Source of the DNA: Echria macrotheca
Lineage: Eukaryota; Ascomycota; Sordariomycetes; Sordariales; Schizotheciaceae
Direction: 5' to 3'
NCBI GenBank assembly: GCA_030411725.1
Contig: MU839827.1
Coordinates: forward strand, 1,736,001 to 1,800,000
DNA: 64,000 bases
Position numbers and translations under genes: made by a program. Shown here one piece after another: positions 1-10,943 of the stretch. A model generated the notes under the pieces. It saw nothing but the letters and a program-made list of their open reading frames with translations. It was not told where the DNA came from and made no database searches. How positions within the stretch are numbered: the first letter of the stretch is position 1; the number at the start of each line of letters is the position of its first letter.

Positions 1-784
1 AGGCCGGAATGGCCGATCTTCTCGGTGAAGTAGAGAACTCGGTAAGTTGTGCTCATCCCAATCCCACCGTCGGCCGTTAACATATCCAGCCGGAACTGCA
101 AGCCCAGTTTGAGAGTATCTTCAAGGAGCTTGGGGCTGCTGCATCGGAGACCACAGAACAAGCTGCAGCCAGTGTTCCTCCTCCGAGCGCGAGTTCCAGC
201 GCTGCCCCTGGTGCTGCGGAGGCGTCTTTCCAAGAGACCATTAGGAAGACAATGGAGCGGATGCAGGCATCTGGAGAGCAGGCCACCGCTGCAGCGGCTG
301 CTGAAGGCTCGGACGACTTCATGGCCGAGTTGCTCAAGCAGATGCAGACCGGGGGTCTCGAAGGGGAGGGCAACGAAGAGGAATTCTCCAAGATGCTTCT
401 CGGAATGATGGAGCAACTTACCAACAAGGAGATCCTCTACGAGCCCATGAAGGAGCTCAACGACAAGTTCCCCGACTGGATGGAGAAGAATAGGGACAAG
501 ACTCCCAAGGACGACATGAAACGATATGAAGAGCAGCAGGGACTGGTCAAGGAGATTGTCGCCAAGTTCGAGGAGTCGACGTATTCCGACGCAAACACGG
601 CTGACCGCGAATACATCGTCGACAGAATGCAAAAGGTATGTGGCCCCCCTGTCAGGTGATGATTGGGTGCTGACTTGGACTCCAGATGCAAGCTGCTGGA
701 TCACCACCACCGGATCTGGTCGGGGACATGCCTTCAACTCAAGATGTCCTCAACATGCCAGACGAGTCATGTAATCCTCAATAG
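1..784 (+). CDS. PEX19: Peroxisomal membrane protein import receptor PEX19 (3' part)
   Basis: PEX19 is the cytosolic chaperone and receptor that binds newly made peroxisomal membrane proteins and docks on PEX3. The gene enters from the left edge, so the N-terminal PEX3-binding part is missing. Exons: 1-41, 90-635 and 686-784, with GT-AG introns of 48 and 50 bp; the frame is open across both. The visible 227 residues hold the family helical cargo-binding region, with stretches such as MLLGMMEQLTNKEILYEPMK and EEQQGLVKEIVAKFE. The protein ends in Cys-Asn-Pro-Gln, which fits the C-terminal CaaX farnesylation box expected in PEX19. The 3' end converges on the minus-strand gene ending at 954. The assignment is firm; only the missing 5' end limits it. 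Confidence 0.93.
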
Positions 785-953
785 TTATCCATCTGTTGAA
801 TGGAGCCCATCAAATACATCGCGTTATCCGTCGCTTGAGTGCAATGCCGATCAACGCCAGCCTGTAAAATTAACACCAGTTTCCACATAACGCCAGAAAA
901 TGAGCCTGAACTCCTGCTAATGCAACGTCTCTACCAAACACCCGTTCGGGGCC

Positions 954-1714
954 TCAAAACATATCCACATCCTGAGACAGAACCATCTGGGAGCCCTCGA
1001 CCTCTGACGACAAGTACTCCATGAATAAGTCATCGTACTCGTCATCTGAGAACTGACTTGATCCTGGCGCTTTCTCATCCGACTGTTCCGTTTCTATCGG
1101 GAGAGCAGAGAGCAACGCGTCGATCTCGGCCTCTTCCTCTCGTATTATCTCGTCCAACATCATGGAGTCGGCATCGTCTAGCTCCGGCACGGGTTCGTCG
1201 TCGATTTCCTCCTCTCGGATGAAACAGTCGGCAGCGGACTCTTTGGCCTGTTGCAGCTCTCGATTGAGGCGTGTCCATTCAAGCTTGAGAATCTATGGCC
1301 ATGTGAGCAACATCCGGTGGACACGTTATGGCGCATTGTGCTTACCTCGTTCTCTCCGCCGCGCTGCTCCCATTTCCGATCGTCTGCCCGTTGCCGTACA
1401 TTCTGTAGAAACAACCGCCGTCGGCTCTCCTGTGCCTCCTCGCGCTTCTTGATGATTGGATTTGACCGGGGATTCCGCGTCGCGTATTTGAACTGCTGCT
1501 TTGCGGAGATCGGGGACGATTGTGTCTCCGGAATGCGCGGGAGGGTGTTTTGGTCGCGGGTCGCGAGTGCCGAAGGCGGAGAGGCCGAGGAAGCGCGGAT
1601 TGAGGAGGATGACAGTGGCGACGGAACGGGCGGGCGGAAGAAAGGTGATGGTGCAGACGCGGGTGCGTCGAATGCGAGGGAGAAAATCGGCGTCGGCGAC
1701 ATTATAGTAAACAT
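954..1714 (-). CDS. Conserved-looking hypothetical protein, basic N-half and acidic C-half
   Basis: Two minus-strand exons, 1714-1346 and 1292-954, are joined over a 53 bp GT-AG intron (donor at 1345, acceptor CATAG). They give 235 residues starting MFTIMSPTPIFSLAFD. A second Met at codon 5 is an alternative start. The first ~80 residues are Pro/Ser-rich. A basic stretch rich in Lys and Arg follows (KKREEAQESRRRLFLQNVRQ), then a probable helical segment spanning the splice site. The last ~90 residues are strongly acidic (DEIIREEEAEIDALL, DDEYDDLFMEYL). I do not recognise a family. The spliced frame, the helix across the junction and the charge segregation argue for a real gene. It shares a 700 bp divergent promoter region with the gene at 2415. 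No function is proposed. Confidence 0.65.
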
Positions 1715-2414
1715 GGCGGTAGCCTTTTGTTGTGGAGTAAGTAATGAGAAGCGGAGTGTGAGTTGAGAGGTTATGGGGGAAGGGGATCAACCCACGATGA
1801 TAAGTCAATCGCGTGGCGGGGCCAACGCGAACTTTCGCGCGAGAAAGAGCGCGGTCACGCGTGTGCTTTCAAGGGTGGTGCGCACAGACCAGGCATTTAA
1901 GCCCACCTCAACAGCGCCTTCCACCTCGGCGCCGGATGTATGTACGAGCACCTCATCAGACCGAAACGAACAGATGGAGATTGATTGAACTCCAGATCTT
2001 TTTGTATGTCCATTTCTGCTTATGGTCTGTATCTTTTTTAAGCCAAGTATACTTATGAACGGATTGGAGTAGGTCTTGCAACTAGGTCTCTCTCCTGCGG
2101 TGTCAACGCCACTGCCTCCAGTCCAAGTTTCGACGAAACTTGTTGAGCGATGTCATCGATAGACTGGGTATCTCCTGGAACGCAGAATCCCAGGTAACAT
2201 AATGTGAATACCGGCCACCACTGATGCTATACGCCACGAAAAACGCTGCTTTCAGATTCAAGAGTGACTGGGGGTTAGGGTTATCTCAGGCGGCTTGGTT
2301 TGGCAGGACAGGAGGAAAATCACTTGCGCCGACAACCACCACATCCATCGCGCGATACACAGTTGTGGGGGCGTATGTGATCTCTCAAACGTGAAGTCAG
2401 CTTCGTGGGCTGAA
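1715..2414. promoter_or_regulatory. Divergent intergenic region with a telobox-like motif
   Basis: This 700 bp lies between two divergently transcribed hypothetical genes and holds no supported ORF. Near the right-hand start codon, at 2272-2283, there is a tandem TTAGGG-type motif (gggttagggtta). Its use as a promoter element is inferred. Confidence 0.4.
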
Positions 2415-3624
2415 ATGGCTCCACCTGTGGTGAGTGTGGACTGGGCGATACTGCTGAGAGCTCATCTGACTGGTCCAGACACCTGCTCCTTCCCGGTTTC
2501 TGCTTCCGTCCAAACGCTCAGGAACTCAGTCTGCTCAAGTGTCTTCTCACACTCCAAATCAACCAGTGTCGACAGGACCTCGGCATTTTTATGCCACTCC
2601 CCGCTTCTCTTCGGCCACCTCCCGACCATCCAACAACCTGTGGTCCGCCTCGACGCCTATCCTCCCACCTCTCAGCATCAAAACAGATGGACCACCCAGA
2701 ACCCAGGAATCCATTGACGATGAGAGCCCTTTGGAATCCTCAGGGACTTCGCCAACCTTCCCTACCAACGTACAGGGACAGCTTCCCGAGCCTATCGAAT
2801 TCAGCTCGTCATTCGTGTCGCCGTCACATTCCCCTGCGACACGAGACGATGAAGTCCATGGCCGTTCTGCTAAACGCCGGCGCATCTCGATAACATCTTC
2901 TGAGCCTGAAGCAAGCTCGCCGGTTCTTCCAGGATCCCCGGACGGATTAGATGTCGACATCACCAGCTCCCCACTCCAAACGGCCACACCGTCCGACGTC
3001 GCCGTAGATGCAGACGACATCCTCGGAACAAGCCCACATGATCTAGACAGCAATCTAAACGTTGATTCAGATGTTGACCTCCCCATCCACTCATCCGCCT
3101 CTTCGACACCCCAGTCCCCTTCCTCGCCGAGGCCACACCCCCAGCAACCTACATTCCATGCCCCTCCCCGATTTAAACCACCAGCAAACATCCCAGATAA
3201 AGCAGAAGAAACCCCCGCTCAGGACATATTCTCCCCTCAGCGACGTGGCGCCCGTTATGTCTCTGGCGGTCTCGCCTCGGAACTGCGCGACTGGCTAGTC
3301 GAGATCAAGGAGAACGACGCGGAGCAGATAAGATCGCACGCTGCCGTCCGGCTAGCCGTCGACGCTGTGCGAGATGGCGGGACCGGGATGGCGCTCGTCG
3401 AGGGACGGCCGGTTGATGAGCGGGGAGTGCTGGGGCCAGCCGCGCGGGTGATTCTCGCGGGGCAGGGCAGTGTAGATGGACTAGGGGGGAATGGAAGTAG
3501 GAGGCACTTGGTTCCGGGAAGTGTATTGGTTATTAACCCACCGGCATGGGATGTTGGGCTGGATGATATAGGCCAGTGGGCGGTGTCGTATAAGTGGGAT
3601 GTTGAATCTGGCGAGAGGAGATGA
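2415..3624 (+). CDS. Hypothetical protein with disordered N-half and conserved-looking C-terminal domain
   Basis: A five-codon first exon (2415-2429, MAPPV) is spliced over a 49 bp GTGAGT...CAG intron to exon 2 (2479-3624), giving 386 residues. Residues 1-~230 are low-complexity, rich in Ser, Pro, Thr and Asp, with a likely nuclear-localisation motif SAKRRRIS. A folded-looking C-terminal region starts at RRGARYVSGGLASELRDWLV and ends in a strand-rich segment (RHLVPGSVLVINPPAWDV). I have the impression that the 'YVxGGLA..VRDW' block recurs in unnamed fungal proteins, but I cannot name the family. The nuclear location is inferred from the basic motif only. The tiny first exon is chosen because the long ORF has no early in-frame ATG and the splice signals are good. 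Confidence 0.65.
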
Positions 3625-4415
3625 TATCTGTAACGACATGAGGCTAGCAACAATGGCAGCACATGCGGATCACTATATACCCAATGTAACAAATTCGTAG
3701 CAGTACTGTAGTGTGCTGTTGAAGAGTACACCGGGACAGCAGATAGCATAACCGTCAACTAGTGTTTTTGACAAGGGAGTGCACTCTCTTTCTACCATTC
3801 CGTAGTGCGCGATGGGTACCAAGAGGGGTTGGCTAGATTGCTCTAGAGGATTGCGCCGAGGACTTCTAGATTGAATACCCGTCGACTTTTCGCTAGCAGG
3901 CCCTTATCAGTTTTTCACTTCTCGCTGCGGGAGACTGTCTGGCTGACAGGGCCGTCAATGTTGGCGGGGAGCTTAGAGGAGAAAATAGGGGTTAGTTAGC
4001 TCATCCGCGTACCAGGCCGTTCCGGAGCTGAGCCATTTTTGCAGAGCGAGACAATGCATAACATAAATCCCATCTACGAGCTCGTCTCCTGCTTCAGAGT
4101 CGCATGCATGATTGGACGTACGTCGTCCCTGTTTTTGTTACTGCTCATGTGGGTCCACTAAGTATTGTACATTCGGGGTTCTTATCGGTATGTGCATTTA
4201 ACGTTATCGGCCTGCAGCTTGGCGGGTTTGACCCCTGTCCATTGGAGCTCGAGCTCTGCTTCAGCTTCTCCATCAACTTTTCCATCCATTGAACATATGG
4301 ATTAACTCTCTTCCCAACTCTGAACATCACGGGTCTGGAACTGCATTGACCATTCTGTCACACATGCCAATTGGCGCCAATCTGAAAAGGAACTTAATGA
4401 TAAGTCGGGAAAACC
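3625..4415. other. Intergenic, no gene seen
   Basis: This stretch runs from the hypothetical gene to FMT1. No coding signal, tRNA or repeat is recognised. It should contain the 3' UTR of the left gene and the FMT1 promoter. Confidence 0.5.
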
Positions 4416-5820
4416 ATGCTTCTCCGTCTCAACATACGCGCTGCTAGTCTTCAACTCGGGACACGAGGTCGATTCAGTTTCAAGCCCCCCCAACCATGCT
4501 GCTACAGCACCAGAGCATCAGACCCACTGCGCATCCTCTTCTGCGGTTCAGATGAGTTCAGCTGCGCGTCCCTCAAAGCCCTCGAGGCAGAGCACAGGAC
4601 CAACCCAGATCTAATCCGGTCCATCGATGTCGTCGTCCGACCTCCCAAACGCACCGGGAGGGGGCTGAAGCAGATCCGAGAGCGTGGGTGTTTTCTCTCT
4701 CTCTCTCTCAACCAAACTTACGTCTTACTCAATCCCTAACTTTCACTTGTCAAGTCCCACTCCACAGTCTCGCCAAGGACCTCAACCTCCCCATCCACCT
4801 CCGCGACACCTTCCGCCAGTGGAATGTAAGCCAATCGTCCTCCCGCGTAACCCGCAGTCCCAAGACTTACTTACACCCCATCCAGATGCCCCAACAAGAC
4901 GGTGAGCCCATCAACCTAATCATAGCCGTCTCCTTCGGCCTCTTCGTCCCCCGCCGTCTTCTCGACGCAACCAAGTACGGCGGTCTAAACATCCACCCGT
5001 CCCTTCTGCCCGAGTACGTTTCCTAACCTTCATCCCCTTCCCTCCCCTCATTCCCTACCCCTAACCTCCATCCAGCCTCCGCGGCGCCGCCCCCCTCCAC
5101 CACGCCATCCTCCTAGGCCGCACCCACACAGGAGTCTCCCTCCAGACGCTCTCCCCGGAAGCCTTCGACCGGGGCACCGTCCTCGCCCAGACCCCTCGTC
5201 CAGGAATTCCCCTCTCCCCAACCGAGACACCCGACACCCTCCTCCGGAAACTAGCGCCCCTAGGCGCAGAAATGCTCGTTAAAGGCCTCCGCGACGGCGT
5301 ACACGTCCCGCCCTACATCTCCAGGGCCTGGACGCCCTCCCCTAAAGAGCAATCTAGTCTTCGCGAGGCGCCCAAAATCGACTCCTCCATGCGAAGTTTA
5401 ATACATGCTGGCTGTGATGAAACCGCGGCCGGAGTGGCCCGCCGCTACAGAGCGCTAGGTCCGCTCTGGGTAGTCACCGAGCCTGATAACACCCTCAACC
5501 CCGACGACCAGGGAATACGACTCAAGCTGGACGATATCCGCGAGGGCCCCTCCCGTGATGAAGTTGATGCGTTGCTGAAGCAGAACCCCGTTCCAGATCG
5601 CGTTCGGCAGATCCGGTTTTTGCTCTGGTCGCCACAGGTTTCCATTATCGTCTTCCCGGATGGGGGAAACGATGGCTCTGTGGCTCTTCAGTTACGCGAG
5701 GGCGATTACATCACCGTCGGCAGGGTCACGGTCGAGGGGCAGGCCTCACAGCCCGCGGCGGTTGCCCTTCAACCACTCACTCAGGCTTACGGATATACAG
5801 GACGAATATCCGTATCTTAG
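4416..5820 (+). CDS. FMT1: Mitochondrial methionyl-tRNA formyltransferase
   Basis: The enzyme formylates Met-tRNA with 10-formyl-THF to make the mitochondrial initiator. Four exons (4416-4683, 4755-4825, 4886-5013, 5076-5820) give 403 residues, all junctions in frame. The N-terminus is Arg-rich and lacks acidic residues before ILFCGSDEFS, as expected of a mitochondrial presequence. The formyltransferase core shows INLIIAVSFGLFVPRRLL and the catalytic-loop motif GGLNIHPSLLPD followed by LRGAAPLHHAIL, keeping the Asn and His used in catalysis. The equivalent of the catalytic Asp is likely in AFDRG. A C-terminal domain follows, ending QAYGYTGRISVS. The length is typical of fungal FMT1. Intron 1 carries a CT repeat. 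The 3' end converges on the STF2-like gene. Confidence 0.93.
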
Positions 5821-6218
5821 CTCGCACCTGCCAAGACCTTAGCGGATACCTATACCCCTTGTGTTGTACTGTACGATCTGTTTGTATCAACTCTCTCTTG
5901 GAATCATGTACCATCACTCATCACATCATGTTCAAAACGCGCTGGACATAAATCATCATGGGGGATCCCCCCCTTCAAACATTGAATTTACTACTGTTAC
6001 ATGCGGTGTGCCAACCGCTGCGCAATTGCTAGCCAGCAAAAGCGTACCTCTCCCCCATACAAGTGGACAGCCAGATAGGAGACTTTCACACGCTGGGTTG
6101 ATGTCCAGCATGCAAACCAAGTCTCCCGCCAAATCTAGTTGGATTCCCGCAAGGTGGCAATGCGAGTCGACTGCCACACGGGTTCAAGAAGAAAAATCAT
6201 ATCGTCACAAGAGGGCGA
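5821..6218. other. Convergent intergenic region, no gene seen
   Basis: The 398 bp between the 3' ends of FMT1 and the STF2-like gene should hold both 3' UTRs. I see no conserved ORF or RNA. Confidence 0.5.
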
Positions 6219-6759
6219 TTAGGCGCTGGCTGCGCTCGACGAGCTCTCCGTCTTGGCGAGGTCCTCGTCGCCGTGCTCGCTCTCGGGCCCGTGGATGCTC
6301 TCCTCAAAGACGGGCTCAGGCTCGTTGACCTCAAACTTGGTCTTGAGGTTGTCAATGTGGCTCGACAGACTGCTGCTGTTGGAGCGGCGTCGGGCATTGG
6401 TAAAGTTGAAAGGCTCGTCAATCACCTCCTCGCCGGCATTGCCCCTATAAGTTGTGTCAGTGTATTTGTTCTTGAAGACATATATGAATATCGATCAACA
6501 TACCAGTTACCCTTGCCGCCGCCGTTCTTCTTGGTCTTCTTGGGATCGGCATCGGCGAAGCCGTGCTTGGCAAAGAATTTGGGCAAGTGCTCCTGAGGCA
6601 GCACTGTGCCGTCAGCGAGGCCGGCATGGTCCTTGTCGTTGAACTTGTGGGAGCGAGTCACTGTTTTAGAGAGGACAGGTTAGCCGCTGATGATGTCACA
6701 CCCCTCCCCGGAAAAAGGGGGGATAAAAGGGGTTGAAGAGGGACATGGACGGACTTACT
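6219..6759 (-). CDS. STF2: STF2/TMA10-family hydrophilin (ATP synthase stabilising factor-like)
   Basis: Small hydrophilic protein of 127 residues. In yeast, Stf2 and Tma10 are linked to F1Fo-ATPase inhibitor stabilisation, ribosome association and desiccation tolerance. The family signature is clear: MTRSHKFNDKD at the start, then GGGKGNWGNAGEEV, then a RRRSNSSSL block before an acidic tail. Exons on the minus strand are 6759 (coding A only), 6660-6504 and 6444-6219. The start codon is split: its A is the last base of exon 1 (donor GTAAGT at 6758-6753) and TG opens exon 2 (acceptor CAG at 6663-6661). Without this splice, exon 2 has no ATG where homologs start. The third exon completes Trp of GNW. 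A long 5' leader upstream of 6759 is expected. Family call strong; exact yeast ortholog (STF2 or TMA10) uncertain. Confidence 0.85.
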
Positions 6760-9311
6760 GTTGATGGATTGGAGATGATGTGAGAGAAGAAGAGGATGAA
6801 AGTGTCAAGTCCCGGATGTTATGGAACTAGAGAGCGTCACACAAGTCAGCAATGGATGCGGGGTTGATAGGTGTTGGATAGGCTGTGGCGTGACTGACCT
6901 CCGCTGTTCGGGACTGATGTCACAACAAAGGGAGTTGAAGAACGCTGTCTGGATGGGATGTCAAGGTCGAGGTGGTTTGGAGATGGAGAATTGGATTCCT
7001 CCTTGATGGGTTAGATGGGAGAGATATGATGAATGGTAGATGGTTTGATGAAGAAGTTGAACCGGATGATGTAGAGGAGGGAGAGACCAGTTGGAGGTCG
7101 GGAGCTCCTGGCTTTAAAGGGCAGCCAGGAGCTCTGTGACTGGCCTGCGGTGCTTGATCAGGCGGGCAGCTCCAAAGGGGAAGGGACAAGGGGGGTGCAG
7201 CCAGCGGCATGAGCGGAAGGGAGAAGACGGCGCTGGATTGGCAGTCGCGTGACTTGCTGCAAGAGGGGGACGAGTTCTGGGCTGACCCGGGGAGCTTGGG
7301 GTAACTGCCTGGGGCCAGGGGGTGACATCTGGCGAGCTCAGCTTCGCGGTCAACGTCAATCCATCGGCCGTTTCTTGCGCTCCTTCCCGACGCCGCTGTG
7401 CCTGCATGGCGATGGCCACTTGTCCAATTTACCCATAGTAGGATTGGCATCATGTTTGCTTTTCAATTGGCATCTTTTTTGTCCATCACCGGCCCTCTCA
7501 TGGCTTCTCCAAAGCCCGTCCTGTCACGGCAGTCACCTCTTCGGTCTCCCCACAGCTGACGCGTGTGACATCAGCCCCCCCACCGAGGTCTCAGGGACTC
7601 CTGGTCCCCTGGCGCCGCAGTTGAAATGCGGGGTATGGAGTACAGAACCGACGCCATGCTGTGAATGGCTAGCGCTGTGCCAGCCGTCTGTTTGCCAGTC
7701 CGGGGTGCTGAATGTCTGTGCTCCTCACTGGAAGCTTCTTCCCATCTCGAGAAAGCTCAGCAGTTTGGGGACCTGCAGCGGAGAGTTTGGCTTCATCAGA
7801 AAGGGGTTGGGACAGAGAGCTCCATCATCGCAAACGGATCCATATCGCGGGTTTCGAGACAATCAGGCCAGCTGTCTATCAGCAAATGCCCCACCGGTCT
7901 CGATTCGTCATTCCAGGACCCATCAGACAATCGCGTGCCATCGAATGACTCAATTCGTCACGAATCTGGCCCCAAGTGTCGAGAACTTTCCGGGACACTC
8001 CCGGAACTAGCAAACAAGCAGTTTGCCAAATATGTCGACAGATGCCAAGGAAAGAGAGGTCGTCAACACCACTAAATTTGGGGATTGGTGACGGGATTCA
8101 GGCATATCTTAACCTGTGCATTGAAGCTGCAGCAATCCGTACAGAAGGTATTCCGGGGTACTCTAGCTGCCCATGAGGTAGCATATTCCAGTGCAGAGCA
8201 ACCCGTCACGGCGAAGATAGAACTGGCTGCCAGTCGACAAGTTTCTAATGTGGAGCGAGGGAGCGAGCAGTCTTGGAGGCCGGCAGCAGTTGCCATTCAC
8301 GTATTTTCCATTCGGACCGGGCCGCGAACTCATCTGGGCTCATCTGGCAGTGGGAGGTGGGATGAATTGCCGTGGCCTCATCTGGCCCGAGGGACCCGAT
8401 CTCTCGCATGATGAGTTACTAAGTAGGGGGGCTTGGACGCTGTCAGGTACGATCATGGCTCGGGCGGTCTTTGAGGTCGTTTCCGTCGCGGACATCTGTT
8501 CTAGCGAGCTCACTATGGAAACTACGTAAAAGGACTAGGTATCGCCAACTCTTCATCAAATACAACGCTTTATATACCGCTCTTATACAGTGTATATCTT
8601 CCAGCCGACGTAAATTGCCGTTACAAACATTCAATGCGCTACTCGATCATTCTAAATCGGTAATTGCTCTAGGCTGCCTTGGCTGCGTATGTTCATCGTG
8701 CAGGTGGATAGAGTTCGTCCTGGTGCTTGCGTAGAGTACAACCCCTTTAAAGAGAGCGCTCACAGCCCTCTTAGTGGGCTCACGTTCTACTGTATATAGG
8801 AATATCTCGGGCAGCCGTGGCGTGTTCACCTGCCACTTTCAGCTTGTCATCGAACGGTTTCCAGTGGAGCCGATATCGGGTGCTTCCACCCCACCAACAC
8901 TGGCACCCAAGCCAAGGACTTTGCATGAGGCTCGCTGAATTGCCCGCTGAGAGACGGAACCATCAGGTCTGGATAATTCCTCCAGCATTCTCCAGGCGAG
9001 GCTGTATGTGGGGGGCCCCAAGGCTTCTGGAGCGCACCAAAAAAGGTGGCGACAAGAACGCTTTGTAATGCAAATCGCATCTCCGGTCGAGGCAGAACTT
9101 AGGCCAAGAAATTTTCTCCATACTAACCTGGACCCTTTTGTGTAACTGACAAATCCCAAATCCCAGACCCCTCATTTTCAAGCAGCAGTGGCATTCTCAG
9201 GACAACCACAGCAGCGTTTCTACTTCGACTCGATTTTGCCATCTTCGAATTGACTGCCGCGGAAGAACAGACTCTTTTTGGCTTTCGATAGCCACCACCT
9301 CCCCCAAAAAG
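6760..9311. other. Long divergent intergenic region, no gene seen
   Basis: This 2.55 kb lies between the 5' ends of the STF2-like gene and DRE2. Open frames exist here (for example 7249-8010 on the plus strand), but their translations are compositionally random. No tRNA or repeat was recognised. Confidence 0.5.
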
Positions 9312-10465
9312 ATGTCTCCAATCATCCTCGACGTCGCATCCGACTTCAACCCCGCCATCGCGACGAGCAACGGTAATAATGGCCCCGCACCACAGCAACG
9401 AACGCTGCTGCTCGCGCCGCCGTCGCTCGCCGCGCACGAGGAGCGCATAAGCGCCCTCTTCCAGACCTACGACCGCGCCCAGACAGACCTGCACATGCTC
9501 GACCGCCTGGCCGCGGGGCTCGCCACCCTCCCCGCCGCGACGTACGACCTCGTCCTCGTTCTGACCGATGCCGACGGCGCGCGACACGCCGAGGCCGCCT
9601 CCCTCCTCCAGAACCGCGACGTCTGGGCGCGGCTGGTCCCCGCGCTTAAGGCGGGTGGTAGACTGCGCAGCGAGGACGGCAGTCTGCGGGGCGCGGCGCC
9701 CGAGGCCCGCGAGGCCGTGCTGGCGGGGTTGGTAGCCGATGGCGAGGACGGGTTCGTCAAGCCCGAGTATGCGGAGGAAGAGGTGGTTCCGCTGCGGTTC
9801 GGTCTGAAGAAGAAGAATAATGGTGCTGCTCCTGCTCCTGCGCCGGCACCCGCGGTGGCTGCACCGGTGGCACCGCCTTCGGGGGTGGGATTTGTTGATT
9901 TCAGCGATGACCTCGACTTGGATGCCGAGGATGACGACGACGCGCTGATTGATGAGGATACCCTGCTCACGGACGCGGACCTCAAGAGGCCGATCCCCCA
10001 GCCGCCTGAGTGCCAGCCGCAGCCGGGGAAGAAGAGGAGGGCGTGCAAGGACTGCACGTGCGGGTTAGCAGAGCGTAGGTCTTATGGACAAATTATTCTC
10101 GTGCATGTACGTGTGCTGATATCCCACACAGGCCTCGAAGCCGAAGACAAAGCGCGCCGAGCCAAGGCCGACAAGGACCTCAACACGCTCAAGCTCAAGT
10201 CGTCGGACCTGAACGAGCTCGAGCTCGACCTCACCGTCAAGGGCAAGACGGGCTCCTGCAACTCTTGCTACCTGGGTGATGCGTTTCGGTGTGCCGGTGA
10301 GTCTTTTTTTCCCCCCTCTCTTCTCCCATCTTTCATTCCTGCACGTGAAGAACCATGTGACTGATATTCATGTCGTCTGATTGCACAGATTGCCCGTATA
10401 TCGGTCTCCCTGCTTTCAAGCCCGGCGAGGAAGTCAAGATTCTGAACAACGTTGCTCAGCTCTGA
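9312..10465 (+). CDS. DRE2: Fe-S cluster assembly protein DRE2 (anamorsin/CIAPIN1)
   Basis: DRE2 passes electrons from TAH18 to the cytosolic iron-sulfur assembly machinery. Three exons (9312-10074, 10132-10296, 10389-10465) give 334 residues. An N-terminal SAM-methyltransferase-like fold (~1-150) is joined by an Ala/Pro-rich then acidic linker (DDLDLDAEDDDDALIDEDTL) to the CIAPIN1 domain. Both cluster motifs are intact: CX10CX2CXC in the segment beginning CQPQPGKKRRAC, split by intron 1 just afterwards, and the twin CX2C motif CX2CX7CX2C (CNSCYLGDAFRCADC), completed by the Asp codon split over intron 2. The protein ends with the usual short tail EVKILNNVAQL. The 3' end converges on KEX1. Confidence 0.95.
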
Positions 10466-10943
10466 GTTTTTTTATGATGGGATGGTCATTCTGGCATGTC
10501 GCCAGGCTGTTTGTTCCCTTGGTTTGAGTCCCGAGAGAAACGGGCAGTATTAGAGATATGAGGAGGTGGTGATCGAAGTTTTACCTACCTACTGAGGTCG
10601 CGGCTTAGAGGATAGCTAACAGGAGTTTGGGATTTGGGAGGTTCTCTGGCATGGCATTTACAATGAATGGGAGATGAATAAAAGCTGCTAGATGTAGATG
10701 ACGATATCGAGAGCAACGGCAGCACGAAATGAGGGAATAGACATGCTATGACATAAAAGCCCGTCCATTTTATCCACCCTATTGTAACAACATACTGAAG
10801 TGATATGTACAATATGTGAACCCCGGTTTCTTCCCTGCATACCCAAGACCAAACAAACTCTCCAAGACGCCAGCCCCATCACCGCAACATATATGGAATA
10901 CAAAAAGCCCATAACCAAATGCTAAACAAGAAGCAGCCAAGGT
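10466..10943. other. Convergent intergenic region, no gene seen
   Basis: 478 bp between the 3' ends of DRE2 and KEX1, presumably both 3' UTRs. No coding or RNA signal was recognised. Confidence 0.5.

Noticed and set aside
7249..8010. 253-codon plus-strand ORF
   Set aside because: Random-looking translation in a divergent promoter region; no splice pattern extends it to a known family.
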